Positions 8,701 to 18,561 of a stretch of 64,000 nt of DNA are shown one piece after another. The stretch is taken from NCBI GenBank assembly GCA_002005505.1, contig KV908554.1, positions 114,486-178,485 on the forward strand. Direction: 5' to 3'. Origin of the DNA: Botryococcus braunii. Taxonomy: Eukaryota > Chlorophyta > Trebouxiophyceae. How positions within the stretch are numbered: the first letter of the stretch is position 1; each line of letters opens with the position of its first letter. A program made the position numbers and the translations under genes. The notes beneath the pieces were generated by a model that made no database searches, was not told the DNA's origin, and worked only from the letters and a program-made list of their open reading frames with translations.

Positions 8701-10929
8701 GGGTTGCGAATGCAGGGGAAGTCACAAATTCCCCTTCCTCCAGGGACCACCCTTACAAGGGAGCAGCGTTATGTACAGCGCGTGGCTAGGAGAGAGCATT
8801 CTGACATCCCATTGCATGCCCCTGACCCAGGTCAGGCAATTGTGAGTGAGCCAAACATGGTTGGTCTCCCTGATATGCAGGGGCAGGTTGAGACAGTCGA
8901 GGCTATGTTCGGTGCAGATGTAAGAGATGAGAGCAGTGGGTTAGACATGCCAGCAGTAGGGGAAGCTGGTGCCCAATCCCAGTCACTGGCTAGTCATGCT
9001 TATGGTGTGCAGGCTGACATTGTAGGCGCAGCTCAGGCAAGTCTGGGTAGTGTGCCCAAGTGTGAGTCCAGGAGAGAGAGAGAGCTGCTGCTCCCCTCTG
9101 CATTGCGGAAGGTGCGAGAATGTAAGGGTGCTGCACATGAGTCCAGTAGTCAAGGAGAGAGAGAGAGACTTGAGAAGGAATCAGATAATCCCGGCAGTAC
9201 TGCCCAGTCCCAGCATAAGGTACATAATGTACCTTATTCTGGCAACCAGGGAGAGAGAGAGAGAGAAGGGAACAGCATCAGTAAGGCTGACAGCCCTGCT
9301 GCACCACAGCATAAGGTACAGAGTGTACCTTCTGTCACGTTGGGAAAAGTTCACGTGCCCTCAAACTTGAGGGAAGCCCAGCGCTCACCTCAGTGGGAGT
9401 TTTGGCAGCAGGCAATGCAAGAGGAGATGGAGTCTTTAGACACCCATGAGGTTATGCAGTATGTGGAAAGACCCCATGGGCAGAAAGTTATCCCTGTTCA
9501 TTGGATTTTTTCTACAAAAAACGATGCACATGGGAATGTCACTCGGTTTAAAGCAAGATTGGTTGCCCAGGGTTGCAGACAGATTCCTGGTATAGATGTT
9601 GGTGAGGTTTTTGCACCTACCAGCAGCTATGGTGCTAGGAGAGCTGTGCTGGCAGTGGCTGCCACACAAAATCTTGAGATCCACCAAGTGGATATCAAGA
9701 CAGCTTTTCTCAATGGGGAGTTGGAGGAAGAGGTCTATGTGACCCAACCACCAGGATTTGAGAATGGCAACACGAGAGTTGTGTGCAAGCTCAGGAAGGC
9801 ACTCTACGGTCTTAAGCAAGCCCCACGGGCTTGGCACAAGACCTTGAGCGACAAGTTGAGCGTGATGGGGTATAGTGTGTGCAAGAGCGACGCTGGGGTA
9901 TACATCAGGAGGGCCCCTGATGGTAATCTGTCGTTTATTCTTGTTTATGTCGATGATCTTCTCATAGTTGCCAGAGTGGTTGCAGAGATTGAGTGGGGGA
10001 AAGAGTTATTGAAGAAGGACTTCACCATCCATGATTTGGGAGAGGTGAATGATTTCCTGGGGTGTCAGGTCCTACGCAATAGAGTTCAGGGCACTATTTC
10101 CATGAGTTGCACTCCCAAGATTGATGCTCTTGTGGAGAAGTTTGGCGTTGCTGATGATGGACGTGGGGTTGATACCCCCATGTCCAAGGACTTCGTGGCT
10201 AGCAGCAGACCCGAGTCCTCAGATGGTATGTCACATGGGGCTGGTACCCCTCTGCCACCTGGTCATCGATACTGCGAGTTAATTGGATCGTTACTGTACA
10301 TAGCCAATACGACCCGGCCTGACATTTCTCAGGCTGTTGGAGTGTTGTCAAGGTATAGAATGACACCCACTACCTCACACTGGAATGAGGCCATTCGAGT
10401 GCTGAAGTACTTGAGAGATACCAGAGAGTTAGCTCTTACTCTGGGTGGAAAGGGCCCTGAGCTAGAAGGCTATGTTGATGCCGACTATGCTGGGGACCTG
10501 GACCACAGGTATTCCACCACTGGCTATGTTCTATCAGTCTATGGTAGTGCCGTGGTTTGGGGAAGCAAGAAGCAGAGCTCAGTTGCTACCTCAACTGTGC
10601 AAGCTGAGTTTATGGCAGCTGGCCATATTGTGAAGGAAGCCAACTGGCTAAGGGGCTTCTTGGAAGAGATAGGGGCTGCACCTTGGAGGGTCAAAATTTT
10701 CTGTGACAACCAAGGATGCATTTCTAATTTACGGAACCCCCTGTATTCCAAATTCACAAAGCACGTTGCAGTAAGCTTCCACTACGCTAGGGAAGCTATG
10801 GCACTTGGGCAGGTAGATATCCTCTATGTGGAATCTGCACGCAATGTGGCTGACATTATGACCAAGCCACTTGCCAAGCCCGTGTTTGTTGGTCATCGTG
10901 ATTCACTAGGTTTGAGAAGATACACTTAA
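5716..10929 (+). CDS. Copia-A copy 2 gag-protease-integrase-RT-RNase H polyprotein, intact 1,737 aa
   Basis: This is a complete Ty1/copia polyprotein in one open frame. The gag part is followed by a CCHC zinc knuckle (Cys311, Cys314, His319, Cys324). The protease motif is DSGA at 430-433. The pre-integrase zinc region begins near His579. The integrase core has Asp646, Asp709 and Glu745 (D-x62-D-x35-E). A linker of roughly 400 residues follows, then RVT_2 reverse transcriptase with YVDD (Asp1413, Asp1414) and RNase H with VDADYAGD (Asp1588) and Glu1631. The first ATG after the leader is used because it lies directly before the gag-like sequence. All catalytic motifs are intact, so activity is possible. 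Compared with copy 3 it has a few substitutions (EALEACAN for ENLEACAN, FITWVK for FIAWVK, ALSANE for ALPANE). Confidence 0.96.
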   Translation: MTKRGKEKESSSETAMSQPGEVSGATPGQSMTGTQSATAEPKVEIDKAAYIPNTSNPKMTVMLDDGGRNFEFWYEALEACANTKGVRAALERPMPGSVENSAIKQWLIQSVPVIWHSQISCHKAAFDFITWVKNSHTGGSNQDINLEWYKEMEQGIKTGETLKVYLYRMMDLATSLRNNAFILLDHNVGELMVKGLPPVLRLESLEVMATDKPPLELIQRILRAAASRGYKDPPAEGTPQAMAAAAVAGPSGGVAGASSSAGAAPGVGAVPGVGAALSANEQPPAGPSATTFGGRGRGPGRARRPREELTCHFCKAKGHFMTDCGPLRQLQALHQNMQAASVGPAAYWGQGGPQSSPQAWWDHGSGRGGPPSSASSPGPPSAYNYPTSQHTFPGWHLPPPPPPSGEAMFISLNVLAPTSHGASSTSWLIDSGASVHIVNDLSLLHNPVMHRQPLPLHLATSDAKGGIIASGSVCLVNARHEVFWLHNVQCVPSAHTNLISVTGAIQDGASFLTDTAGGYTAMKGPEGWCGDITRARGLFFLEFVSPVRGQQVGCRHIDHMAEASHLRKGHVCSERSLWHARLGHPGASSMQRFSKEDLVTGINISLAPCSECPKHCESCIQGKHSRPPFPVSSRPAHHPLDRVHVDTVGPISPPAITGERYWVTVVDESSHQVASLPVKSKDCIPKAVIDLLRFWQTQRGTVVKCVRTDRGSEFLNQQFKEFCAQQGTKMESSAPYTPQQNGVAERMNRTLKERTRTLLVHAAADPSLWKEALETATLLYNVGPTSGRSLTPMELFFGVKPDVSVLRTFGCVAHVHIPSGQRSVFGPKTIPGMFTGYCPQSKAYRVYVGNGVWKESRDVSFIEHLRGAERVGLSKVQPGSVYDSRISPPLGSENLATPQAIPSAAPPTFWDEEDDHGVETLSTGAPGTSGLCAGDQSGDGTTAAHDQGNPTSLDSTVGTPEPSQHSWSVLEHMQNLARGGVETQSQVEKMQKVQEGLRMQGKSQIPLPPGTTLTREQRYVQRVARREHSDIPLHAPDPGQAIVSEPNMVGLPDMQGQVETVEAMFGADVRDESSGLDMPAVGEAGAQSQSLASHAYGVQADIVGAAQASLGSVPKCESRRERELLLPSALRKVRECKGAAHESSSQGERERLEKESDNPGSTAQSQHKVHNVPYSGNQGEREREGNSISKADSPAAPQHKVQSVPSVTLGKVHVPSNLREAQRSPQWEFWQQAMQEEMESLDTHEVMQYVERPHGQKVIPVHWIFSTKNDAHGNVTRFKARLVAQGCRQIPGIDVGEVFAPTSSYGARRAVLAVAATQNLEIHQVDIKTAFLNGELEEEVYVTQPPGFENGNTRVVCKLRKALYGLKQAPRAWHKTLSDKLSVMGYSVCKSDAGVYIRRAPDGNLSFILVYVDDLLIVARVVAEIEWGKELLKKDFTIHDLGEVNDFLGCQVLRNRVQGTISMSCTPKIDALVEKFGVADDGRGVDTPMSKDFVASSRPESSDGMSHGAGTPLPPGHRYCELIGSLLYIANTTRPDISQAVGVLSRYRMTPTTSHWNEAIRVLKYLRDTRELALTLGGKGPELEGYVDADYAGDLDHRYSTTGYVLSVYGSAVVWGSKKQSSVATSTVQAEFMAAGHIVKEANWLRGFLEEIGAAPWRVKIFCDNQGCISNLRNPLYSKFTKHVAVSFHYAREAMALGQVDILYVESARNVADIMTKPLAKPVFVGHRDSLGLRRYT

Positions 10930-10949
10930 AGCATGCAGGCAAGGGGAAG

Positions 10950-11639
10950 TGTTGAGTTCTGAACATTATTATTGAATGCCTTGTGCTTTAAGTGATCTTC
11001 ATGTGTGCACTATTAGGATATGGGTCCATTGAGAACATAAGGTACCTTGAGACACGGCAGATTCTGGACGTTTTCGAACATAAGGTACAATCCTATCTAG
11101 ATCACACGTTTGTCGGATGAACTCTTAAGGCTGCCCCACCGGAGTGAATACCAACTGGTTGTGAAAGATGCTGGGCATCACCAGATGCTAGTCTTGTCCG
11201 ACAGTTGTGTGTGGCACTCAGCAGACAGTCGTACGGACTGTAGCTGGAGTAACTTCGTCTATTGACGACCTGTCTGCTTTGTACAGGTACGGTGCGGCAG
11301 TGTGTGTTGTATCATTGTTGCTATTGTGAGAGTGAACAAGCTTAGTGTACCCTGTAGTCACTCAAACAGATAAGGGACAGTGACTTCAGGGAGTATAGGC
11401 ATGTACTTGAACGTAGCCGTCTAGAGCCTTATCTAGTGATTGCTTGATCGGTGCTTGTGTACAAGATAATGATGTAACGGAACTGGTTGTGAAAGATGCT
11501 GGGCATCACCAGATGCTAGTCTTGTCCGACAGTTGTGTGTGGCACTCAGCAGACAGTCGTACGGACTGTAGCTGGAGTAACTTCGTCTATTGACGACCTG
11601 TCTGCTTTGTACAGGGAAAGCCGATTGCCCATAACCTTT
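10950..11639 (+). repeat. Copia-A copy 2, 3' LTR (last bases lost)
   Basis: It starts TGTTGAG after the usual purine tract, but the final CACA is missing and the sequence runs from ATAACCTTTT into the protease segment. It carries the CCGACAG/CAGTCGTACGG variant, matching the LTR at 3294 and differing from this element's own 5' LTR at 4632. The loss at the end belongs to a cluster of small deletions that continues into the neighbouring segment. Confidence 0.88.
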
Positions 11640-12247
11640 TCCGTTACTGTTCGAGCATGAGTTTCGTGCACTCATGGACCTTCTTTTGTCGAGCAAATAT
11701 ACAAGGCTTAGTATCACAAGGAAGCAACAAGTATCCTTGAGATGGCCTTGTCTGAACCAAGGGAAGGTTGACCTTAGTGTTAGGTTCACCCCTTCGGTAG
11801 TCACCCGCCATACTTTCTTTGTATGTGATTCTATTATGGAGGGGGTGGACCTCATTCTGGGACAAGACTGGATGTCTCTAAGGGAGGCCACAGTCAGTGT
11901 TGGGGTTGGAAAGGCACAAATAAAACATCAAGGGAAGTGGGTAACGTTGGACCCTCACAGGAAAGTCTTACCCTGCACGTTGCAATGGGGTATGAACATA
12001 GTGAGGAAGGGGAAGAACAAAGTAGATCAATGGAGACTTTGTCTATTGAATGTTGTCATGAGACCTGAAGAGTATGCATGGGATGAGCAGGAGTCATCCC
12101 TGGAGGAAAACGGGCTCGATCCCTCCGACGACGAATCAGGCACCTCATCAACCAACTCCAGGGACCGGGTACCCAGGGCGGGCCGGTCCCGGAATTATTC
12201 TCGGAACCCCTAGTGGAGGGGGAGGAAGAGGGAATAATGGAGGGGAG
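11640..12247 (+). pseudogene. Second copy of G1 protease segment, riddled with small deletions
   Basis: It is collinear with 3988-4631 but about 36 bp shorter. The first 130 bp carry many one- to several-base losses, so the DTGATHSF active-site region is destroyed. From about 11761 onward the copy is nearly perfect (GKVDLSVRF onward), with another lost base near 12162 that changes the end of the frame. The damage sits at doubled bases and is clustered, unlike normal decay, and may be consensus error in the assembly. No function is expected. Confidence 0.8.
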
Positions 12248-12937
12248 TGTTGAGTTCTGAACATTATTATTGAATGCCTTGTGCTTTAAGTGATCTTCAT
12301 GTGTGCACTATTAGGATATGGGTCCATTGAGAACATAAGGTACCTTGAGACACGGCAGATTCTGGACGTTTTCGAACATAAGGTACAATCCTATCTAGAT
12401 CACACGTTTGTCGGATGAACTCTTAAGGCTGCCCCACCGGAGTGAATACCAACTGGTTGTGAAAGATGCTGGGCATCACCAGATGCTAGTCTTGTCCTAC
12501 AGTTGTGTGTGGCACTCAGCAGACAGTCATACGGACTGTAGCTGGAGTAACTTCGTCTATTGACGACCTGTCTGCTTTGTACAGGTACGGTGCGGCAGTG
12601 TGTGTTGTATCATTGTTGCTATTGTGAGAGTGAACAAGCTTAGTGTACCCTGTAGTCACTCAAACAGATAAGGGACAGTGACTTCAGGGAGTATAGGCAT
12701 GTACTTGAACGTAGCCGTCTAGAGCCTTATCTAGTGATTGCTTGATCGGTGCTTGTGTACAAGATAATGATGTAACGGAACTGGTTGTGAAAGATGCTGG
12801 CATCACCAGATGCTAGTCTTGTCCACAGTTGTGTGTGGCACTCGCAGACAGTCTACGGACTGTAGCTGGAGTAACTTCGTCTATTGACGACCTGTCTGCT
12901 TTGTACAGGGAAAGCCGATTGCCCATAACCTTTCACA
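12248..12937 (+). repeat. Copia-A copy 3, 5' LTR (690 bp)
   Basis: It matches the 694-bp LTR except for four single-base losses clustered at about 12800-12855 in the second internal repeat. It is of the CCTACAG/CAGTCATACGG type, as is its partner at 18562. It follows a copy of the GGGAG target site and is followed by the primer site at 12938-12951. Confidence 0.92.
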
Positions 12938-13327
12938 GGTTATGGGCCCACGCCCTTCCAGCTGAGCCAAGTAAAAGCAGGAGTGAAGGTCGTCTACGGA
13001 TGGGTCAGACGTAAGCGTCAACAAAGGAGCTCGAGCATGGCGCAGCGGCGCAAGGGAACTCGAGTGTACCAGGACCATTATCTTACTCACAGTTTACCTT
13101 TCTGGGAAATTCATAATTGAAGTTTTAGCTGTGCTTTATCATTCATAGACGTTGTCTAGAAGCACTGAGTGAGTCGGGCCGGACTCCGGCGCAAACTTCT
13201 GAGGGGAACATATCTGCTACTACTGTGCAAGACTGGCTGGTAAATTTCCATGACATGGAGGGAATTGTAGGGTATTGCTGCATTCCAGAAGTTTATGAGT
13301 AAGTTTGGCTGGTGAAGTGACAATAGT
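12938..13327 (+). other. Copia-A copy 3 primer site and leader
   Basis: The primer site GGTTATGGGCCCAC is followed by about 375 bp of untranslated leader, nearly identical to that of copy 2. The leader of the reverse copy at 37453-37842 shares the copy-3 variants. No gene is supported. Confidence 0.65.
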
Positions 13328-16300
13328 ATGACAAAAAGGGGCAAAGAAAAGGAAAGTAGCAGTGAAACAGCAATGTCTCAACCTGGAGAAGTCAGTGGGG
13401 CCACTCCAGGGCAGTCTATGACCGGGACACAATCAGCCACTGCAGAACCAAAGGTGGAGATTGACAAGGCAGCCTACATCCCCAATACCTCTAATCCAAA
13501 GATGACTGTCATGCTTGATGATGGAGGGCGCAATTTTGAATTTTGGTATGAAAATTTGGAGGCGTGCGCAAACACCAAGGGGGTCAGAGCGGCTTTGGAG
13601 AGGCCAATGCCAGGGTCGGTGGAGAACTCAGCCATCAAGCAGTGGCTGATCCAGTCAGTTCCAGTCATCTGGCATTCTCAGATCTCATGCCACAAAGCAG
13701 CGTTCGACTTCATCGCGTGGGTGAAGAACAGTCACACTGGAGGGAGCAACCAAGACATCAACCTTGAGTGGTACAAGGAAATGGAGCAGGGCATCAAGAC
13801 AGGGGAGACACTCAAGGTCTACCTCTACAGAATGATGGATCTGGCTACAAGTCTCAGAAACAACGCGTTCATCCTCTTGGACCACAATGTTGGGGAGCTG
13901 ATGGTGAAGGGCCTCCCTCCTGTGCTGAGGCTCGAGTCCCTGGAGGTTATGGCAACCGACAAGCCGCCATTGGAGCTGATTCAAAGAATCCTGCGCGCCG
14001 CAGCCAGCCGTGGGTACAAGGACCCACCTGCAGAGGGAACACCTCAGGCCATGGCAGCTGCAGCAGTGGCTGGTCCCTCTGGGGGGGTAGCTGGAGCGTC
14101 ATCAAGCGCTGGAGCTGCACCAGGAGTGGGAGCAGTACCGGGAGTTGGAGCAGCACTACCAGCAAACGAACAGCCTCCCGCTGGCCCCTCTGCAACTACT
14201 TTTGGTGGCAGGGGGCGTGGACCTGGCAGGGCAAGAAGGCCCAGAGAGGAGCTTACATGCCACTTCTGCAAGGCAAAGGGCCACTTCATGACTGACTGCG
14301 GACCGCTCAGGCAGCTGCAGGCTCTGCATCAAAACATGCAAGCGGCAAGCGTTGGGCCTGCAGCTTACTGGGGCCAGGGAGGCCCACAGTCGTCTCCTCA
14401 AGCCTGGTGGGACCATGGATCTGGCCGGGGTGGCCCGCCTTCATCCGCTTCCAGCCCTGGACCTCCTTCAGCATATAACTATCCAACAAGTCAACACACG
14501 TTTCCGGGGTGGCATTTACCACCTCCACCCCCTCCTTCTGGTGAGGCGATGTTTATCTCTCTCAATGTGCTTGCCCCAACTTCGCATGGAGCTAGCAGCA
14601 CATCTTGGTTAATAGATAGTGGTGCCTCTGTGCATATAGTCAATGATCTCTCATTGCTCCATAATCCAGTTATGCATAGACAGCCTCTTCCTCTGCACTT
14701 GGCAACCTCAGACGCCAAGGGAGGAATCATTGCATCTGGGTCTGTATGCCTTGTGAATGCAAGGCACGAAGTATTCTGGCTGCACAATGTGCAGTGTGTT
14801 CCTTCTGCGCATACCAACCTCATTTCAGTCACTGGTGCAATTCAGGATGGAGCATCTTTCCTGACTGACACTGCAGGTGGTTACACAGCCATGAAGGGAC
14901 CTGAAGGGTGGTGTGGAGATATCACCCGCGCACGAGGTCTGTTTTTTTTGGAGTTTGTTAGTCCTGTCAGAGGGCAGCAAGTTGGCTGCAGACATATTGA
15001 TCACATGGCTGAGGCGTCTCATCTTAGGAAAGGACACGTGTGTAGCGAGAGATCTCTGTGGCATGCTAGGTTAGGTCATCCTGGTGCCAGCAGCATGCAG
15101 AGGTTCTCCAAGGAAGATCTGGTTACAGGAATCAATATCTCCCTTGCTCCCTGCTCTGAGTGCCCCAAGCACTGTGAATCGTGTATACAAGGGAAACACT
15201 CCAGACCTCCTTTCCCTGTATCTTCCAGGCCTGCACATCACCCACTCGATAGAGTCCATGTGGATACTGTGGGTCCCATATCACCTCCTGCCATCACAGG
15301 TGAACGATATTGGGTCACTGTAGTGGATGAAAGTTCACACCAAGTTGCCTCCCTGCCTGTGAAGTCAAAGGATTGCATCCCAAAGGCTGTGATAGACCTG
15401 CTCCGTTTTTGGCAGACCCAACGAGGCACGGTTGTGAAGTGTGTGAGGACTGACAGGGGTTCAGAGTTCCTGAACCAGCAATTCAAAGAGTTTTGTGCTC
15501 AGCAGGGCACTAAGATGGAGTCCTCAGCGCCCTACACGCCTCAGCAGAATGGGGTGGCGGAGAGGATGAATAGGACCCTGAAGGAGCGAACAAGGACTCT
15601 GTTGGTCCATGCTGCAGCAGACCCCTCCCTTTGGAAGGAGGCGCTTGAGACAGCTACCCTCCTCTACAATGTGGGTCCTACTTCAGGCAGGTCCCTGACC
15701 CCCATGGAATTATTCTTTGGTGTCAAACCTGATGTGTCTGTGCTGCGCACGTTTGGCTGTGTAGCCCATGTGCACATTCCCAGTGGCCAAAGGTCTGTTT
15801 TTGGGCCCAAGACCATCCCTGGGATGTTTACTGGTTATTGTCCCCAGTCTAAAGCGTATCGTGTGTACGTGGGGAATGGAGTGTGGAAGGAGAGTAGGGA
15901 CGTCAGCTTTATCGAGCACTTGAGGGGGGCTGAGAGAGTGGGTCTATCAAAGGTCCAGCCTGGGTCTGTCTATGATTCTAGGATATCACCCCCCCTTGGC
16001 AGTGAGAATCTGGCAACGCCTCAAGCAATTCCCTCTGCTGCTCCACCCACGTTCTGGGATGAGGAGGATGACCATGGAGTGGAGACGCTTTCCACTGGGG
16101 CTCCTGGGACCTCTGGACTTTGTGCTGGGGATCAGTCTGGAGACGGGACCACAGCAGCACATGACCAAGGAAACCCCACCAGCCTGGATTCTACTGTTGG
16201 GACCCCAGAACCATCTCAGCACTCGTGGTCGGTGCTTGAGCATATGCAGAATCTGGCCAGGGGGGGTGTAGAAACTCAATCCCAGGTAGAAAAAATGCAG

Positions 16301-18541
16301 AAGGTACAAGAGGGGTTGCGAATGCAGGGGAAGTCACAAATTCCCCTTCCTCCAGGGACCACCCTTACAAGGGAGCAGCGTTATGTACAGCGCGTGGCTA
16401 GGAGAGAGCATTCTGACATCCCATTGCATGCCCCTGACCCAGGTCAGGCAATTGTGAGTGAGCCAAACATGGTTGGTCTCCCTGATATGCAGGGGCAGGT
16501 TGAGACAGTCGAGGCTATGTTCGGTGCAGATGTAAGAGATGAGAGCAGTGGGTTAGACATGCCAGCAGTAGGGGAAGCTGGTGCCCAATCCCAGTCACTG
16601 GCTAGTCATGCTTATGGTGTGCAGGCTGACATTGTAGGCGCAGCTCAGGCAAGTCTGGGTAGTGTGCCCAAGTGTGAGTCCAGGAGAGAGAGAGAGCTGC
16701 TGCTCCCCTCTGCATTGCGGAAGGTGCGAGAATGTAAGGGTGCTGCACATGAGTCCAGTAGTCAAGGAGAGAGAGAGAGACTTGAGAAGGAATCAGATAA
16801 TCCCGGCAGTACTGCCCAGTCCCAGCATAAGGTACATAATGTACCTTATTCTGGCAACCAGGGAGAGAGAGAGAGAGAAGGGAACAGCATCAGTAAGGCT
16901 GACAGCCCTGCTGCACCACAGCATAAGGTACAGAGTGTACCTTCTGTCACGTTGGGAAAAGTTCACGTGCCCTCAAACTTGAGGGAAGCCCAGCGCTCAC
17001 CTCAGTGGGAGTTTTGGCAGCAGGCAATGCAAGAGGAGATGGAGTCTTTAGACACCCATGAGGTTATGCAGTATGTGGAAAGACCCCATGGGCAGAAAGT
17101 TATCCCTGTTCATTGGATTTTTTCTACAAAAAACGATGCACATGGGAATGTCACTCGGTTTAAAGCAAGATTGGTTGCCCAGGGTTGCAGACAGATTCCT
17201 GGTATAGATGTTGGTGAGGTTTTTGCACCTACCAGCAGCTATGGTGCTAGGAGAGCTGTGCTGGCAGTGGCTGCCACACAAAATCTTGAGATCCACCAAG
17301 TGGATATCAAGACAGCTTTTCTCAATGGGGAGTTGGAGGAAGAGGTCTATGTGACCCAACCACCAGGATTTGAGAATGGCAACACGAGAGTTGTGTGCAA
17401 GCTCAGGAAGGCACTCTACGGTCTTAAGCAAGCCCCACGGGCTTGGCACAAGACCTTGAGCGACAAGTTGAGCGTGATGGGGTATAGTGTGTGCAAGAGC
17501 GACGCTGGGGTATACATCAGGAGGGCCCCTGATGGTAATCTGTCGTTTATTCTTGTTTATGTCGATGATCTTCTCATAGTTGCCAGAGTGGTTGCAGAGA
17601 TTGAGTGGGGGAAAGAGTTATTGAAGAAGGACTTCACCATCCATGATTTGGGAGAGGTGAATGATTTCCTGGGGTGTCAGGTCCTACGCAATAGAGTTCA
17701 GGGCACTATTTCCATGAGTTGCACTCCCAAGATTGATGCTCTTGTGGAGAAGTTTGGCGTTGCTGATGATGGACGTGGGGTTGATACCCCCATGTCCAAG
17801 GACTTCGTGGCTAGCAGCAGACCCGAGTCCTCAGATGGTATGTCACATGGGGCTGGTACCCCTCTGCCACCTGGTCATCGATACTGCGAGTTAATTGGAT
17901 CGTTACTGTACATAGCCAATACGACCCGGCCTGACATTTCTCAGGCTGTTGGAGTGTTGTCAAGGTATAGAATGACACCCACTACCTCACACTGGAATGA
18001 GGCCATTCGAGTGCTGAAGTACTTGAGAGATACCAGAGAGTTAGCTCTTACTCTGGGTGGAAAGGGCCCTGAGCTAGAAGGCTATGTTGATGCCGACTAT
18101 GCTGGGGACCTGGACCACAGGTATTCCACCACTGGCTATGTTCTATCAGTCTATGGTAGTGCCGTGGTTTGGGGAAGCAAGAAGCAGAGCTCAGTTGCTA
18201 CCTCAACTGTGCAAGCTGAGTTTATGGCAGCTGGCCATATTGTGAAGGAAGCCAACTGGCTAAGGGGCTTCTTGGAAGAGATAGGGGCTGCACCTTGGAG
18301 GGTCAAAATTTTCTGTGACAACCAAGGATGCATTTCTAATTTACGGAACCCCCTGTATTCCAAATTCACAAAGCACGTTGCAGTAAGCTTCCACTACGCT
18401 AGGGAAGCTATGGCACTTGGGCAGGTAGATATCCTCTATGTGGAATCTGCACGCAATGTGGCTGACATTATGACCAAGCCACTTGCCAAGCCCGTGTTTG
18501 TTGGTCATCGTGATTCACTAGGTTTGAGAAGATACACTTAA
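13328..18541 (+). CDS. Copia-A copy 3 gag-pol polyprotein, intact 1,737 aa
   Basis: It has the same length and domain order as copy 2, with every zinc-knuckle, protease, integrase, reverse-transcriptase and RNase H motif preserved and no stop. It differs from copy 2 at only a few positions in the gag part and appears identical from integrase on. The reverse copy interrupted by G2 shares the copy-3 gag variants, which suggests that copy 3 and the reverse copy are close relatives. Its two LTRs (12248 and 18562) share their diagnostic bases apart from clustered deletions and two substitutions. That fits a young, possibly active insertion. Confidence 0.96.
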   Translation: MTKRGKEKESSSETAMSQPGEVSGATPGQSMTGTQSATAEPKVEIDKAAYIPNTSNPKMTVMLDDGGRNFEFWYENLEACANTKGVRAALERPMPGSVENSAIKQWLIQSVPVIWHSQISCHKAAFDFIAWVKNSHTGGSNQDINLEWYKEMEQGIKTGETLKVYLYRMMDLATSLRNNAFILLDHNVGELMVKGLPPVLRLESLEVMATDKPPLELIQRILRAAASRGYKDPPAEGTPQAMAAAAVAGPSGGVAGASSSAGAAPGVGAVPGVGAALPANEQPPAGPSATTFGGRGRGPGRARRPREELTCHFCKAKGHFMTDCGPLRQLQALHQNMQAASVGPAAYWGQGGPQSSPQAWWDHGSGRGGPPSSASSPGPPSAYNYPTSQHTFPGWHLPPPPPPSGEAMFISLNVLAPTSHGASSTSWLIDSGASVHIVNDLSLLHNPVMHRQPLPLHLATSDAKGGIIASGSVCLVNARHEVFWLHNVQCVPSAHTNLISVTGAIQDGASFLTDTAGGYTAMKGPEGWCGDITRARGLFFLEFVSPVRGQQVGCRHIDHMAEASHLRKGHVCSERSLWHARLGHPGASSMQRFSKEDLVTGINISLAPCSECPKHCESCIQGKHSRPPFPVSSRPAHHPLDRVHVDTVGPISPPAITGERYWVTVVDESSHQVASLPVKSKDCIPKAVIDLLRFWQTQRGTVVKCVRTDRGSEFLNQQFKEFCAQQGTKMESSAPYTPQQNGVAERMNRTLKERTRTLLVHAAADPSLWKEALETATLLYNVGPTSGRSLTPMELFFGVKPDVSVLRTFGCVAHVHIPSGQRSVFGPKTIPGMFTGYCPQSKAYRVYVGNGVWKESRDVSFIEHLRGAERVGLSKVQPGSVYDSRISPPLGSENLATPQAIPSAAPPTFWDEEDDHGVETLSTGAPGTSGLCAGDQSGDGTTAAHDQGNPTSLDSTVGTPEPSQHSWSVLEHMQNLARGGVETQSQVEKMQKVQEGLRMQGKSQIPLPPGTTLTREQRYVQRVARREHSDIPLHAPDPGQAIVSEPNMVGLPDMQGQVETVEAMFGADVRDESSGLDMPAVGEAGAQSQSLASHAYGVQADIVGAAQASLGSVPKCESRRERELLLPSALRKVRECKGAAHESSSQGERERLEKESDNPGSTAQSQHKVHNVPYSGNQGEREREGNSISKADSPAAPQHKVQSVPSVTLGKVHVPSNLREAQRSPQWEFWQQAMQEEMESLDTHEVMQYVERPHGQKVIPVHWIFSTKNDAHGNVTRFKARLVAQGCRQIPGIDVGEVFAPTSSYGARRAVLAVAATQNLEIHQVDIKTAFLNGELEEEVYVTQPPGFENGNTRVVCKLRKALYGLKQAPRAWHKTLSDKLSVMGYSVCKSDAGVYIRRAPDGNLSFILVYVDDLLIVARVVAEIEWGKELLKKDFTIHDLGEVNDFLGCQVLRNRVQGTISMSCTPKIDALVEKFGVADDGRGVDTPMSKDFVASSRPESSDGMSHGAGTPLPPGHRYCELIGSLLYIANTTRPDISQAVGVLSRYRMTPTTSHWNEAIRVLKYLRDTRELALTLGGKGPELEGYVDADYAGDLDHRYSTTGYVLSVYGSAVVWGSKKQSSVATSTVQAEFMAAGHIVKEANWLRGFLEEIGAAPWRVKIFCDNQGCISNLRNPLYSKFTKHVAVSFHYAREAMALGQVDILYVESARNVADIMTKPLAKPVFVGHRDSLGLRRYT

Positions 18542-18561
18542 AGCATGCAGGCAAGGGGAAG

